Shown here piece after piece: positions 1 to 8,127 of a stretch of 24,697 nucleotides of DNA. The notes beneath the pieces were generated by a model. The model saw only the letters and a list, made by a program, of their open reading frames with translations, was not told where the DNA came from and did not search any database. Both the position numbers and the translations under genes were made by a program. The stretch comes from Clostridiales bacterium (GTDB lineage: Bacteria; Bacillota_E; Sulfobacillia; Sulfobacillales; JAIMBI01), in assembly GCA_027318915.1 (NCBI GenBank), contig DAHVOH010000050.1:1-24697 (forward strand), read 5' to 3'. Every line of letters begins with the position of its first letter. Positions within the stretch are counted from its first letter, which is position 1.

Positions 1-350
1 GCCCTTCATCAGCGGCTGGAGAACCTGTTCCAAGGCATCGTGGAGAAACGCGGTCTGATCTATCCCCGCCTGGCGCACGCGATGCCCGAATGCCCCTGGA
101 CGGGACTCGTCCCGTTCGGCTCGCGTCCTCGGTCTCGGCTCCTTCTTCGGACACCGAGCGGGCTGTGCGCTGTCTCGACAGTTTCTCCAGGACGCGCACG
201 CGCTGGCCCTCTTTGACACTGCGGAACGGGACTCTCTTTCGCCGGGCCCTGTGGCCCCGATGCCGTCCGGCCAAGATGCTCCCCGGAGCGCTCCCGCTGA
301 GGCCGCGTCGGAGCCGGCGCCGCACGGCCCGGTCTTAAGCCGTCAGGGGT
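1..350 (+). pseudogene. minD: 3' end of a probable MinD-family ATPase, with an apparent frameshift
   Basis: The gene enters from the left edge. Frame 1 is open from base 1 to a TGA at 214-216 and shows strong GC3 bias up to about base 120. From about base 122 the natural-looking protein continues in frame 2 (RVLGLGSFFG, then ALSRQFLQDA, then a Pro/Ala-rich tail) and stops at TGA 348-350. Joined across the shift, the product reads EKRG ... PWTGLVPFG / RVLG ... AGCALSRQFL. This resembles the MinD C-terminus from memory (VKRG ... PLIGVIPDDERVI ... AGQAFRNIA). MinD sits directly upstream of spoIVFA in Bacillus, which supports the guess. MinD is a membrane-associated ATPase in division-site selection; its P-loop would lie outside this window. 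The shift could be a real mutation or a sequence error. If the resemblance is accidental, this is simply an unidentified partial gene. Confidence 0.4.
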
Positions 351-440
351 GATATCGGTGTGCGGCCGCGACCGACCAGGCGGTTCGACCCGGTGCGGCC
401 AGCGGCGGGCGCGTCTGGACGCCGCGCGATGTCGGTCGTG

Positions 441-467
441 GTCTCTTCACTGGGCTTGTCACATACA
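441..467 (+). promoter_or_regulatory. possible sigma-E type promoter for spoIVFA
   Basis: CATACA at 462-467 matches the conserved core of sporulation sigma-E -10 elements. It lies 20 bases before the spoIVFA start, which would give a very short leader containing the GGGGGGA ribosome site at 476-482. The -35 region (GTCTCTTC, 441-448) fits poorly. In Bacillus the spoIVF operon is read by sigma-E in the mother cell; applying that here is inference. Confidence 0.25.
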
Positions 468-487
468 CGTGGACCGGGGGGATTCGG

Positions 488-1138
488 GTGCATCCGGGAC
501 CGGTCGCGCCGCGCGCCCAGCGGTGGCGACGCCTGACCGTGCAGACGGTCATCGCCTTCGGGTTGGGCTTGGGCGTTCTGGTGGCCGCCGTCGGAGCGGG
601 TCGTCTGCCCGCGCGCGTCCGGGCCGACCTCCAGACCGCCCTGGGACCGGCGTGGAGTCGGGAGCCCGTCGTGGCGCGGGCCGCCAGTCAGCTGCGCCGA
701 TTTGTCGCGGCCCGTTCGTGGGGCGCCGTGCTCGCTATGCTGCCGAGCTCTCCGGCACCGAAGAGGCCGCTGCGCTTCTTGCCACCGGCGGACCCGGAGG
801 TGGTGCTGTGGTCGTACGGATGGTATCGCGCCTCCCCCCAGCGCTATCGGTTCCATGCCGAGACGTTGCTGCGGGTTGACGCCGGGGCTCCGGTGCGTGC
901 CCCCGCCGCCGCGACGGTCGTGCGCTGGGTGCCCGGGCGGGTGACACTCAGTGTCGGACACGGATGGGAGGTGACCTTGGCCGGTCTTGTCGGGGGACGA
1001 CCAACGCGGCGCGTGCATCGGGGGCAGGTTTTGGGCACGGCTCTGCACGACCGCTTGGCGGTGTCGGCCGCGCAGGACGGGATACCGGTCAGTCCCTCGC
1101 TGTCTTTCCTGTATGGGTCCGCGCTGGCCGGCCCGTGA
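488..1138 (+). CDS. spoIVFA: SpoIVFA-like regulator of the SpoIVFB protease (degenerate M23/LytM domain)
   Basis: A 216-residue protein with a basic N-terminus (QRWRR), one membrane segment at about residues 19-38, a helical linker, and a C-terminal LytM/M23-like beta domain at about residues 128-190 (GAPVRAP, then VTLSVGHGWEVTL, then VHRGQVLGT). The zinc-binding histidines of true M23 peptidases are not evident, as in SpoIVFA. SpoIVFA tethers and inhibits the intramembrane protease SpoIVFB in the outer forespore membrane until SpoIVB cleaves it. The GTG start at 488 follows GGGGGGA at 476-482; no other in-frame start exists between it and the TGA at 350. The stop overlaps the GTG start of spoIVFB (GTGA), so translation is probably coupled. 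Identification rests on architecture and neighbour; sequence similarity alone would be weak. Confidence 0.75.
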   Translation: MHPGPVAPRAQRWRRLTVQTVIAFGLGLGVLVAAVGAGRLPARVRADLQTALGPAWSREPVVARAASQLRRFVAARSWGAVLAMLPSSPAPKRPLRFLPPADPEVVLWSYGWYRASPQRYRFHAETLLRVDAGAPVRAPAAATVVRWVPGRVTLSVGHGWEVTLAGLVGGRPTRRVHRGQVLGTALHDRLAVSAAQDGIPVSPSLSFLYGSALAGP

Positions 1139-2013
1139 CCGTCGGGCGGGTTCTCGGGGTTCCGGTGCGCGTCCATTGGACGCTCCTCTTGCTGTTGGCC
1201 GGATATGTGGCGAGCGGACACGGCGTCGAGACGGTGCTCGGTTTTCTCTGCGTGCTGGCCCACGAGCTGGCCCACGCGGCGGCGGCCGAGGGGATGGACG
1301 TGCGCGTCGCGGGGATCGAGCTGTGGCCGTTTGGGGGCCGCGCCGAATTGGCGGGATTGGACAGCCGGGAGCCTGCGGTCCAGGCGCTGGTGGCTCTGGC
1401 CGGACCGTTCTCCAGCGGCGTTTTGGCCCTGCTGGGCCAATCTCTGGGCCACGCCCTGGGAACCAATCCGGCCCTGCTGACGTTTTTTATTTGGATGAAC
1501 GGGGGACTGGCCCTGTTCAATCTGTTGCCGGCGGCCCCTCTTGACGGCGGACGGCTGTGGCGGGCGCTCAGGGTGAATCGCGTCGGCTACCGTCAGGCGG
1601 AGCAGGAGGTGAGGAGCGCGGCCCGCGGGTTGGCCGTGGTGTTGGCGGCGGCAGCCCTGGGGGCGGCGGCGTTTGGCCGCTTGCTGTGGCCGTTGTGGGT
1701 CATGGCGGGGTTCCTGGTGTGGACGGGCCGTCAGCCGACGTTTGGCCGCTTGTGGCCGGTCCGGGATTTGGCCGTTCGAACGGCGGCGCTCGGGGCGCGG
1801 CCGGTGTGGCCGCTGGCCGACTTGGCGGTGCGCGAGGACGTCCGCTTGGCGGCCGTGCTGGAGGCGATGCGGCCTCGGCAATTCCACCGAGTGGCCGTTT
1901 TGGGACCCCATCAGGAGGTGCGGGGCATTCTCTGGGAACGCGACTTGCTGGCGGGACTCTCGGAGCTGGGGCCGCAAGTCGCCGTGGGCAGACTGGTTCG
2001 CTCCCGAAATTGA
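1135..2013 (+). CDS. spoIVFB: SpoIVFB-like site-2 intramembrane zinc metalloprotease (M50B)
   Basis: A 292-residue polytopic membrane protein. VHWTLLLLL opens the first membrane helix. HELAH at residues 43-47 is the HExxH zinc site (His43, Glu44, His47). NLLPAAPLDGGR at residues 129-140 carries the third ligand, Asp137. The C-terminal part, from about residue 225, resembles a reduced CBS domain (LADLAVREDVRLAAVLEAM ... GILWERDLL). In Bacillus this protease cuts pro-sigma-K in the mother cell during sporulation. I chose GTG 1135, which overlaps the spoIVFA stop, because the protein then begins VGRVLGVPVRVHW as in the family. The longer frame back to 964 runs inside spoIVFA and adds implausible sequence. 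The pro-sigma-K substrate gene is not in this window. Confidence 0.88.
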   Translation: MTVGRVLGVPVRVHWTLLLLLAGYVASGHGVETVLGFLCVLAHELAHAAAAEGMDVRVAGIELWPFGGRAELAGLDSREPAVQALVALAGPFSSGVLALLGQSLGHALGTNPALLTFFIWMNGGLALFNLLPAAPLDGGRLWRALRVNRVGYRQAEQEVRSAARGLAVVLAAAALGAAAFGRLLWPLWVMAGFLVWTGRQPTFGRLWPVRDLAVRTAALGARPVWPLADLAVREDVRLAAVLEAMRPRQFHRVAVLGPHQEVRGILWERDLLAGLSELGPQVAVGRLVRSRN

Positions 2014-2038
2014 CCGCACCCGGCGAAGACTTTATGAT
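2010..2038 (+). promoter_or_regulatory. sigma-A type promoter of rng
   Basis: TTGACC (2010-2015), a 17-base spacer and TATGAT (2033-2038), with one mismatch to consensus in each hexamer. The -35 overlaps the spoIVFB stop codon. Transcription would begin near 2045 and leave a leader of about 130 bases before rng. That leader contains the small hairpin GTTGT-TAG-ACAAC at 2114-2126. RNase E genes elsewhere are autoregulated through their leaders; whether this one is cannot be seen. Confidence 0.6.
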
Positions 2039-2176
2039 GAAGGATAACCAGGAACCAGAAGTTGGGAGACGCGCTCCGGGGACGGGAAGGGGGCTTGCCC
2101 GCGGGAGAGACGGGTTGTTAGACAACTGAATAGGGTTCACTCGCTGAATGACTACTCACAAGGAAGGGGCATCCAG

Positions 2177-4030
2177 ATGGCACGGCGCAGACGACGCCGC
2201 TGGGGCATTCTTCCGGCCCTCCCCACCGCAGGTACGGCGGAAGCGGAAGCTGACGGAACCACGTCTCCTGAGGCGGAGGGTGCGGACCAGAACCCCGAAG
2301 AACCGAAACCTTTCAAAGAGCTTTTGCTGAATTTTGGTGCCCGGTACAGTCGATTGGCGATTTTGGAAGACGGCCAGCTGGTGGAGTTCTATATCGAGCG
2401 CGATGAGGGTGAGCAAGCCGCCGGCAACATCTACAAGGGCAGGGTCGAGAACGTGCTGCCCGGCATGCGGGCGGCTTTCGTGAATGTGGGGTTGGACAAG
2501 AACGCCTTTCTCTACGTCGATGACGCGGTCGCCGAAGACAAGGGCGCGCGTCACCGGCCCATTCAAGAAGTGCTCAAAGTCGGCCAGGAAGTCGTCGTGC
2601 AGGTGGTCAAGGAGCCCATCGGCACCAAGGGAGCCCGCATCACCACCAACATCAGTCTGCCCGGACGGTATCTGGTGCTGACGCCCTACTCGGAGACCGT
2701 GGGGGTGTCGCGGCGCATCGAGGACGGCGCGGAGCGGGACCGGCTGCGGGCCATCGCGGAGAAAATTCGTCCCCGGGGCATGGGGCTCATTGTCCGGACG
2801 GTGGCCATGGGGTCCAGCCAGCGCGCGCTCCAGCGCGATTTGGCTTACCTCCGCCGCCTCTGGGCGCGGGTCCGGCACCGGGCCAAGACCGTCCATGAAC
2901 CCAGTGTGCTGCACCGCGAAGTGGGCCTCATCATGCGCACGGTGCGCGACCATCTCGACGCGACGGTCGACGCCTTCATCATCGACGACGAGCATGCGTT
3001 CGAACGCGCCCAGGATGTGGTGGCGTCGCTGTCGCCGCAGTTCAAGGATCGCGTGAAGCTCTGGCAGGAGCCGCGACCCCTGTTTGAGGCGCGCGGGGTC
3101 GAGGCGGAGTTGGACCGAGCCGTCAAACGCCGGATTTGGCTCAAGTGCGGCGGATATCTCGTGATTGACGAGACCGAGGCGCTGACGGTGATTGACGTGA
3201 ACACGGGGAAAAACGTGGGCTCGACCGATCTCGCCGACACCGTCCTGGAAACCAATCGGGAAGCGGCGGTGGAGATTGCGCGTCAGCTCCGCCTGAGGGA
3301 CATCAGCGGCATCATTCTGGTGGACTTCATCGACATGGAGAAGGAGGAGCACCAGACCGAGATCATTCGCACCTTCCAGCAGGCGCTGAAGTCGGATCGG
3401 ACCCGGGTGACGGTGTTGGGATTGACCCGGCTGGGCCTCTTGGAAATGACGCGCAAGAAGGTGCATGAGAGCCTGCTGTCACAGCTCACCCGCATCTGCG
3501 GCGACTGCGAAGGCAAGGGACGGGTGCTGTCGGAGGAGGTGGTGGCGCAGCGGCTGCGCGAGCGCATTGCGGAGCGGCTGCGCGAGTCGGGGGCAGAAGC
3601 GGTCTTGGCCGAAACGCATCCGTCGGTGGCGTCGCATCTGATTGGCCCCGGCGGGGCCAACCTCCGCGAACTGGAAAAGAACCTCGGGCGCTCGGTGTAC
3701 ATCCGCGGCGCCGGTGACTGCGGACCCGAGGAGTTGAGGATTCGGGTGTTGGGCACTCGACAGGACGTGGAGCGTCAGGCGTTTCCGGTCCGTGAGGGCG
3801 AGCGCCTCAAGATCCTGGTGGAGGAGCGGCACGCCACCAACAGCAAAAACGGGATTGCGCGGGTGGAAGGCTACGTCATCGACGTTGAAGGCGGAGGCCC
3901 GCGCGTGGGCGAGCGGGTACTGGTGGAAGTCCAGCGCGCGCTGCGAACCTTCGCGACCGCCAAGTTGGTGGAGGAGCCGACCGAACAGTCGGAGCTGGCC
4001 GCGACCGGCAATCGGGCAGCGCGGCCGTGA
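2177..4030 (+). CDS. rng: Ribonuclease E/G family endoribonuclease
   Basis: A 617-residue protein. An arginine-rich start and an acidic low-complexity stretch (residues 1-46) precede the catalytic core. An S1-type RNA-binding segment spans about 80-160 (GNIYKGRVENVLPGMRAAFV). The metal-binding aspartates are Asp340 in DVNTGKN and Asp383 in LVDFIDM. The zinc-link cysteines are Cys441 and Cys444 in CGDCEGKGRV. A KH-like GPGG motif lies near 490-493, and a TRAM/OB-like tail covers about 541-597 (ARVEGYVIDVEG ... VLVEVQRAL). The enzyme cleaves single-stranded RNA 5' of AU-rich sites in mRNA decay and rRNA processing. The ATG at 2177 follows AAGGAAGGGG. The gene often lies beside rplU in Clostridia-like genomes, as it nearly does here. 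It has its own promoter, and its stop lies 19 bases from the convergent kinase stop. Confidence 0.93.
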   Translation: MARRRRRRWGILPALPTAGTAEAEADGTTSPEAEGADQNPEEPKPFKELLLNFGARYSRLAILEDGQLVEFYIERDEGEQAAGNIYKGRVENVLPGMRAAFVNVGLDKNAFLYVDDAVAEDKGARHRPIQEVLKVGQEVVVQVVKEPIGTKGARITTNISLPGRYLVLTPYSETVGVSRRIEDGAERDRLRAIAEKIRPRGMGLIVRTVAMGSSQRALQRDLAYLRRLWARVRHRAKTVHEPSVLHREVGLIMRTVRDHLDATVDAFIIDDEHAFERAQDVVASLSPQFKDRVKLWQEPRPLFEARGVEAELDRAVKRRIWLKCGGYLVIDETEALTVIDVNTGKNVGSTDLADTVLETNREAAVEIARQLRLRDISGIILVDFIDMEKEEHQTEIIRTFQQALKSDRTRVTVLGLTRLGLLEMTRKKVHESLLSQLTRICGDCEGKGRVLSEEVVAQRLRERIAERLRESGAEAVLAETHPSVASHLIGPGGANLRELEKNLGRSVYIRGAGDCGPEELRIRVLGTRQDVERQAFPVREGERLKILVEERHATNSKNGIARVEGYVIDVEGGGPRVGERVLVEVQRALRTFATAKLVEEPTEQSELAATGNRAARP

Positions 4031-4049
4031 CGCTTGGGCCGGGTGCGGC

Positions 4050-5369
4050 TTAGGCCGGCGGCGTCGAGGATCCGGCCAGCGGCCAGAAGAGCTGGACTCG
4101 GGTTCCGGCGCCGGGCGCCGAGGTGACTTCGACGCGTCCCCCGTCCCGCGTGAGCAGGGCGCGCACCAGGGCGAGGCCCAGGCCGAATCCCTCGCCGGCG
4201 CGCGCGGCCTGACCACGGTAAAAGCGGTCAAAAATGTGCGGCTGGTCCTCGGGGGCGATGCCGGGCCCGGTGTCGGCGATGAGGACGCTCCCTTCCGGCC
4301 CGTTCTGCTGCACACACATCTCGACCCGCCCGCCGGCGGGCGTGTATTTGAGCGCATTGTCCACCACCGCCCAGAGCGCCCGCTCGGCATCCCACGGGGT
4401 CGCCGCAATCAATGCGGCGCCGCCGCCCATCCGGACGGTGAGCTGAGGCGCCAGCACCCGGGCATCTTCCGCGATCGCCCGCACCAGAGCCTCCAACGCC
4501 ACCGCCTGCGGGGCGGGGCGGCCGGACGCCGCCCGTTCGATGCGCATGAGGTCGTCGACCAGCCGGCGCAGCCGCTCCAAGACGAGGCGGCTTTGGCGCA
4601 CGCTGTCGGCGCGCACCTGAGGGTCCTGACCCCCCCAGTCCGCCAGCAGATCCAAGTTGCCCTGGAGCACCTGGAGCGGGGTGCGCAGCTCGTGGGCGGC
4701 ATGGGCCAGCAGGTCGCGCTGGCGGGCTCCTTCCCGCTCCACCAAGGCCAACAGGCGGTTGAACGTGGCGGCCAAGCGCCGAAATTCGTCGTCCGCGTCG
4801 GACCATTCCGGCAGCCGGGTGACCTGGGCGTGCTCCACCATGTCGCTCACGCTGGTCAGCATGCGGTTGACCGGCACCAGCATGCGGGCCGTGGCCCAGC
4901 GGGCCAGGACGATGCCGGCCAGGCCCGCGGCCAGACCGGTCAGCAGCAGTACGACGAGCAGATCGCGCAGCAGATCGGCCACCGGCTCAAGGGGCCACGA
5001 CACCAGCACGTGCACGTCCTGAAACGCCGCCTGCACCACAATCCGGGGGTTGGCGCCGAAGGGGCGGTCAAGCCCCGGAAGGGGGCGGGGTCCCACGGCA
5101 TTGGCGCTCTGGAGGTGGCGCGCGCCGACGGTGATCCAGATGGCCGGCTGCCGGACGGTGCGATACTCGGCCAGATTGCGGGCGGCGGCGGGCGGCGCGG
5201 CGGCGATGTCGCCGGCCAAGCCCCGGGCCAGGCCGATGGCATCGGCTCGGCTCACGGCGTAGAAGTGGAGGGAGGTGGCGGTCCAGGTGATGGCTCCGAA
5301 GCCCACCACTAAGGCCACGACGGCCACCGCCGCCTGACGCGTGAGGCGCTGGCGCAGACTCAGCGGCAC
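4050..5369 (-). CDS. Two-component sensor histidine kinase, EnvZ/BaeS type
   Basis: A 439-residue membrane kinase. Membrane helices lie at about residues 11-33 and 136-158 and enclose an extracytoplasmic sensor of roughly 100 residues with no domain I recognise. A HAMP-like linker (about 155-210) follows. The HisKA helix carries His226 in HAAHELRTPL, and the HATPase domain has the N box DNALKYTP (338), the G1 box DTGPGIAP (366) and the G2 box GFGLGLALV (394-402). It should autophosphorylate His226 and pass the phosphate to the adjacent response regulator. Its start overlaps the end of the regulator gene by 10 bases, so the two are translated together. The signal sensed cannot be read from the sequence. 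The gene converges on rng with only 19 bases between stops and no visible terminator. Confidence 0.9.
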   Translation of the reverse strand: MPLSLRQRLTRQAAVAVVALVVGFGAITWTATSLHFYAVSRADAIGLARGLAGDIAAAPPAAARNLAEYRTVRQPAIWITVGARHLQSANAVGPRPLPGLDRPFGANPRIVVQAAFQDVHVLVSWPLEPVADLLRDLLVVLLLTGLAAGLAGIVLARWATARMLVPVNRMLTSVSDMVEHAQVTRLPEWSDADDEFRRLAATFNRLLALVEREGARQRDLLAHAAHELRTPLQVLQGNLDLLADWGGQDPQVRADSVRQSRLVLERLRRLVDDLMRIERAASGRPAPQAVALEALVRAIAEDARVLAPQLTVRMGGGAALIAATPWDAERALWAVVDNALKYTPAGGRVEMCVQQNGPEGSVLIADTGPGIAPEDQPHIFDRFYRGQAARAGEGFGLGLALVRALLTRDGGRVEVTSAPGAGTRVQLFWPLAGSSTPPA

Positions 5370-6061
5370 GCGAGCGATCCGGCGGCTTCCAGTCGATAGC
5401 CGACGCCCCGCACGGTCACTATCTCCGGGTCGGCCGGCGTGGGGTCGGGCACGGCCAGCTTCTGCCGCAGGTAGCCGATGTAGACGTCAACCACGTTGGA
5501 TCCGCCGCCATAGCCATAACCCCACACGCGATCCAGGATCATGTCGCGCGTGAGCGTGAGCTCGGGGTTTTCCGCCAAGTACAGCAGCAGGTCGAACTCC
5601 CGCCGGGTCAGCTCCACCGCCTGTTGGCGCACGACCACCCGGCGGCGTCGGGGATAGATGCTCCAGCTGCCGACCACCACGGGCTGATCCGCGTTCGCCA
5701 GGGCCGGCGGCCGACGGCTCAGCGCCCGAGCCCGCGCCACCAGTTCCCGCGGCGCGAAGGGCTTGACCAGGTAGTCGTCGGCGCCCGCCTCCAGGCCCGT
5801 CACGCGGTCCTCGAGGCCGTCCCGCGCCGTCAGCATGAGGATACGGGCGGCGGAGACCGCCCGTATCGCCCGGCACACATCCATGCCGTCCATATCCGGC
5901 AGGCCGAGATCCAGGATGATGATGTCGTAGCGCTGGGTGAGCGCCTCCGCCACCCCGTCGCGGCCCGTGGACTCACGGCGCACCGGGAATCCCGCGTGCT
6001 CAAGCTCCAGCGCCACCACGCGCCCGACCTGGGCATCGTCCTCAATCAGCAGCACCTGCAT
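5360..6061 (-). CDS. OmpR/PhoB-family response regulator
   Basis: A 233-residue regulator with a receiver domain and a winged-helix DNA-binding domain. The receiver (about 1-118) has the acidic pair Asp8/Asp9, the phosphoacceptor Asp51 in IILDLGLPDMDG, Thr78 in MLTARD, and Lys100 in YLVKPFAPREL. The winged helix (about 128-228) shows VELTRREFDLLLYLAENPE, then SNVVDVYIGYLRQKL and VRGVGYRL. The ATG at 6061 lies inside the last codons of asnB (20-base overlap), and the 3' end overlaps the kinase gene. It is therefore the middle gene of an asnB-regulator-kinase operon. Its targets are unknown; autoregulation of its own operon would be usual for the family but no operator was identified. Confidence 0.92.
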   Translation of the reverse strand: MQVLLIEDDAQVGRVVALELEHAGFPVRRESTGRDGVAEALTQRYDIIILDLGLPDMDGMDVCRAIRAVSAARILMLTARDGLEDRVTGLEAGADDYLVKPFAPRELVARARALSRRPPALANADQPVVVGSWSIYPRRRRVVVRQQAVELTRREFDLLLYLAENPELTLTRDMILDRVWGYGYGGGSNVVDVYIGYLRQKLAVPDPTPADPEIVTVRGVGYRLEAAGSLACR

Positions 6062-7928
6062 CCTGGCCCTCCGTGTCTAATCGTCGGGGCGCGGCATCAT
6101 CTCTGAGCGTACGGGTCCACAGCTCCAACATCAAGAGCGTGTACAATTGACGGCCGGCATCGGGGAGGCCGCGATCGAGCCGGTCCCACAGCGCGTCGAG
6201 GTCCTGGGGCGGCAGCCAGTCTTGGCCACCGAGCGTGTCGCGGGCGAGCGTGCGCAGGGGGCCTCGGATCCAGTCCGTGAGCGGCGTGGGAAAGCCGCGC
6301 TTGGGCCGGCGCGCCAAGGCCGGCGCCACCCGGGCGGCCGCCCGCCGAAGGACCATCTTGCCGAGCCCTCCATCCACCAGCAGAGAATCGGGCAGCGCCC
6401 AGGCCCATTCCACCAAGCGGTGGTCGACATAGGGCACGCGGACTTCCAATTGATGCTGCATGCCGATGCGGTCGCATTTGAGCAGCGCATCGTCGCCCAG
6501 GTACCAGAGGAGATCGAAGCCCAGCATCTGTTTGAGGCGGCTTTCCCCGGCCACCGCCTGCCAATACCGCTCCAGCAGCCGGTTGGGCTCTGGCTCGACG
6601 TCCCAGAAGGTGCCGCCCACCCCGGCGTAGTGACGGGACGTCGGCCGCAGGGCGGCGCTCAGGCGGCGGGCGCCCCTCCGACCGGACGCCATCCACGCGC
6701 GCGTGGGACCCCAAGACGAAAGACGCCGGGCCCAGGGCCGGAGCCGATCCAGCACCTGCGCCTCGCGGTAATGGGGGTAGCCGGCAAACACCTCGTCTGC
6801 GCCTTCGCCGCAGAGCATGACGGTCAGCCCGGCGTCTTTCGCCGCGCGCGCCACCTGATCGAATGTGATGACGGTGGGGTCGCCGATGGGTTCGTCCAAG
6901 CCGGCGGCCACCCGCAGCAGGTCCTCCGCCGTCGGGACGGTCAAGGGCACGCGCTCCAGGCGCAAGCCCCAGCGGGCGGCGGAATCGGCGGCCTGGTCCG
7001 CTTCGTCGTAGGCGGAGCCGAGACCCTGGCCATCCAGGGTCAGCGCCGGCATGCCCCGCGCTTCGGAACCCAGTGCCCAGGCGAGCCAGCCGGAATCGAT
7101 CCCGCCGGACAGAAACAGGCCACGGGCGCGCTCCGCCCCGGCATGGTCGGCCACAATCCGCGGCCAAAGGACGGAGAGCTCATCGGCGGCTTCGGACAAC
7201 GTGCGTGACGCCCGGCCTCTGTCCAGAACCGGGAGCGTCCACCACGGCTCCGATTCCCGGCGGGCGCCGCCGTCCAGCATGAGAAAGTGTCCGGGGGGAA
7301 GCTTGTCCACACCGCCCAGCAGGGTGTCCGGCGCCGGCACAAAGCGATAGCGGAGGTGCTGCCGCACGGCATCGGGACGGAGGGTGGGCGCGAAGTCGGG
7401 CCAGGCCAAAAAGGCCTTCAGTTCCGAAGCAAAGCGGAGACGGGCGCCCGCGGACCAGAGATAGAGGGGTTTGATGCCGAGGCGGTCGCGCGCCAGCAAG
7501 AGGGTGTGACGGCGCCGGTCGTAGACGGCCAAAGCAAACATGCCCACCAGCCGCGGCAGCATGGCGGCTCCCCACTCCTCGTAGAGATGCGGCAGCACGT
7601 CGCCGTCCGAGTCTCCCAGCATATGGTGCCCGCGCTGCATCATCTCCTGGCGCAGGGCACGAAAATTGTAAATCTCCCCGTTCAGCACGACGATCACCTG
7701 GCCGTCCTCGGATCGGTACGGCGGTGCGTGACCGAACGGATCCTGGATAGCGAGCCGCGTCATGCCGACGGCGGCTTCGGGTCCGGACACCAGGCCGCTG
7801 CCGTCGGGTCCGCGGTGATGCAACCGTCGGAGCATGGCGGCCACGTGGCGGGAGTCGGGTGCCGGCGACCGACCCGCATAGCCCGTCAACCTGGGCTGCC
7901 CCGTCCATTCCCCGGCGATGCCGCACAT
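6042..7928 (-). CDS. asnB: Asparagine synthetase (glutamine-hydrolysing), AsnB type
   Basis: A 628-residue two-domain enzyme. After removal of Met1, Cys2 (MCGIAGEW) is the glutaminase nucleophile. HRGPDG (38-43), RLAIQDP (58-64) and LNGEIYNF (82-89) belong to the glutamine amidotransferase domain. SGGIDS (274-279) is the ATP-pyrophosphatase loop of the synthetase domain. The enzyme makes asparagine from aspartate, glutamine and ATP; some AsnB-type paralogues instead amidate diaminopimelate in peptidoglycan, which would suit a link to an envelope sensor. I chose ATG 7928 over the longer frame because Cys2 must be second and AAGAAGGA (7934-7941) is well spaced. It overlaps the downstream response-regulator gene by 20 bases, an unusual pairing. 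A T-box-like sequence lies about 200 bases upstream. Confidence 0.92.
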   Translation of the reverse strand: MCGIAGEWTGQPRLTGYAGRSPAPDSRHVAAMLRRLHHRGPDGSGLVSGPEAAVGMTRLAIQDPFGHAPPYRSEDGQVIVVLNGEIYNFRALRQEMMQRGHHMLGDSDGDVLPHLYEEWGAAMLPRLVGMFALAVYDRRRHTLLLARDRLGIKPLYLWSAGARLRFASELKAFLAWPDFAPTLRPDAVRQHLRYRFVPAPDTLLGGVDKLPPGHFLMLDGGARRESEPWWTLPVLDRGRASRTLSEAADELSVLWPRIVADHAGAERARGLFLSGGIDSGWLAWALGSEARGMPALTLDGQGLGSAYDEADQAADSAARWGLRLERVPLTVPTAEDLLRVAAGLDEPIGDPTVITFDQVARAAKDAGLTVMLCGEGADEVFAGYPHYREAQVLDRLRPWARRLSSWGPTRAWMASGRRGARRLSAALRPTSRHYAGVGGTFWDVEPEPNRLLERYWQAVAGESRLKQMLGFDLLWYLGDDALLKCDRIGMQHQLEVRVPYVDHRLVEWAWALPDSLLVDGGLGKMVLRRAAARVAPALARRPKRGFPTPLTDWIRGPLRTLARDTLGGQDWLPPQDLDALWDRLDRGLPDAGRQLYTLLMLELWTRTLRDDAAPRRLDTEGQDAGAAD

Positions 7929-7943
7929 AGCGGTCCTTCTTTC

Positions 7944-7953
7944 ATCACGTGAT
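7944..7953. promoter_or_regulatory. 10-base palindrome before asnB
   Basis: A perfect palindrome, ATCACGTGAT, begins 16 bases upstream of the asnB start codon, just before its ribosome site. It could be an operator for the response regulator or another factor. A 10-base palindrome can also occur by chance. Confidence 0.2.
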
Positions 7954-8127
7954 TGCGGCCAAAATAGCGGGAGGGAAGGAACGGTCCGGCCCGCCGCGTC
8001 TTGGGTCAATCATGCTGGCTCGGGGTGAGAGCGGCATGGGCGGCGGTTAAGGAGTTTCTCATCGCCGACCAAACCGCTTGGACCGGGGTTCCCGTCGCCT
8101 TGGCGTCGCCGCGCCCATGCCCGCCAT

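Noticed and set aside
335..1048. Long minus-strand frame opposite spoIVFA
   Set aside because: It is antisense to a well-supported gene, is rich in Arg/Gly/Pro, and has no family motif.
2034..2129. Small ORF starting MMKDNQEPEV in the rng leader
   Set aside because: Its start lies inside the -10 hexamer, so the mapped promoter could not produce it, and it has no ribosome site.
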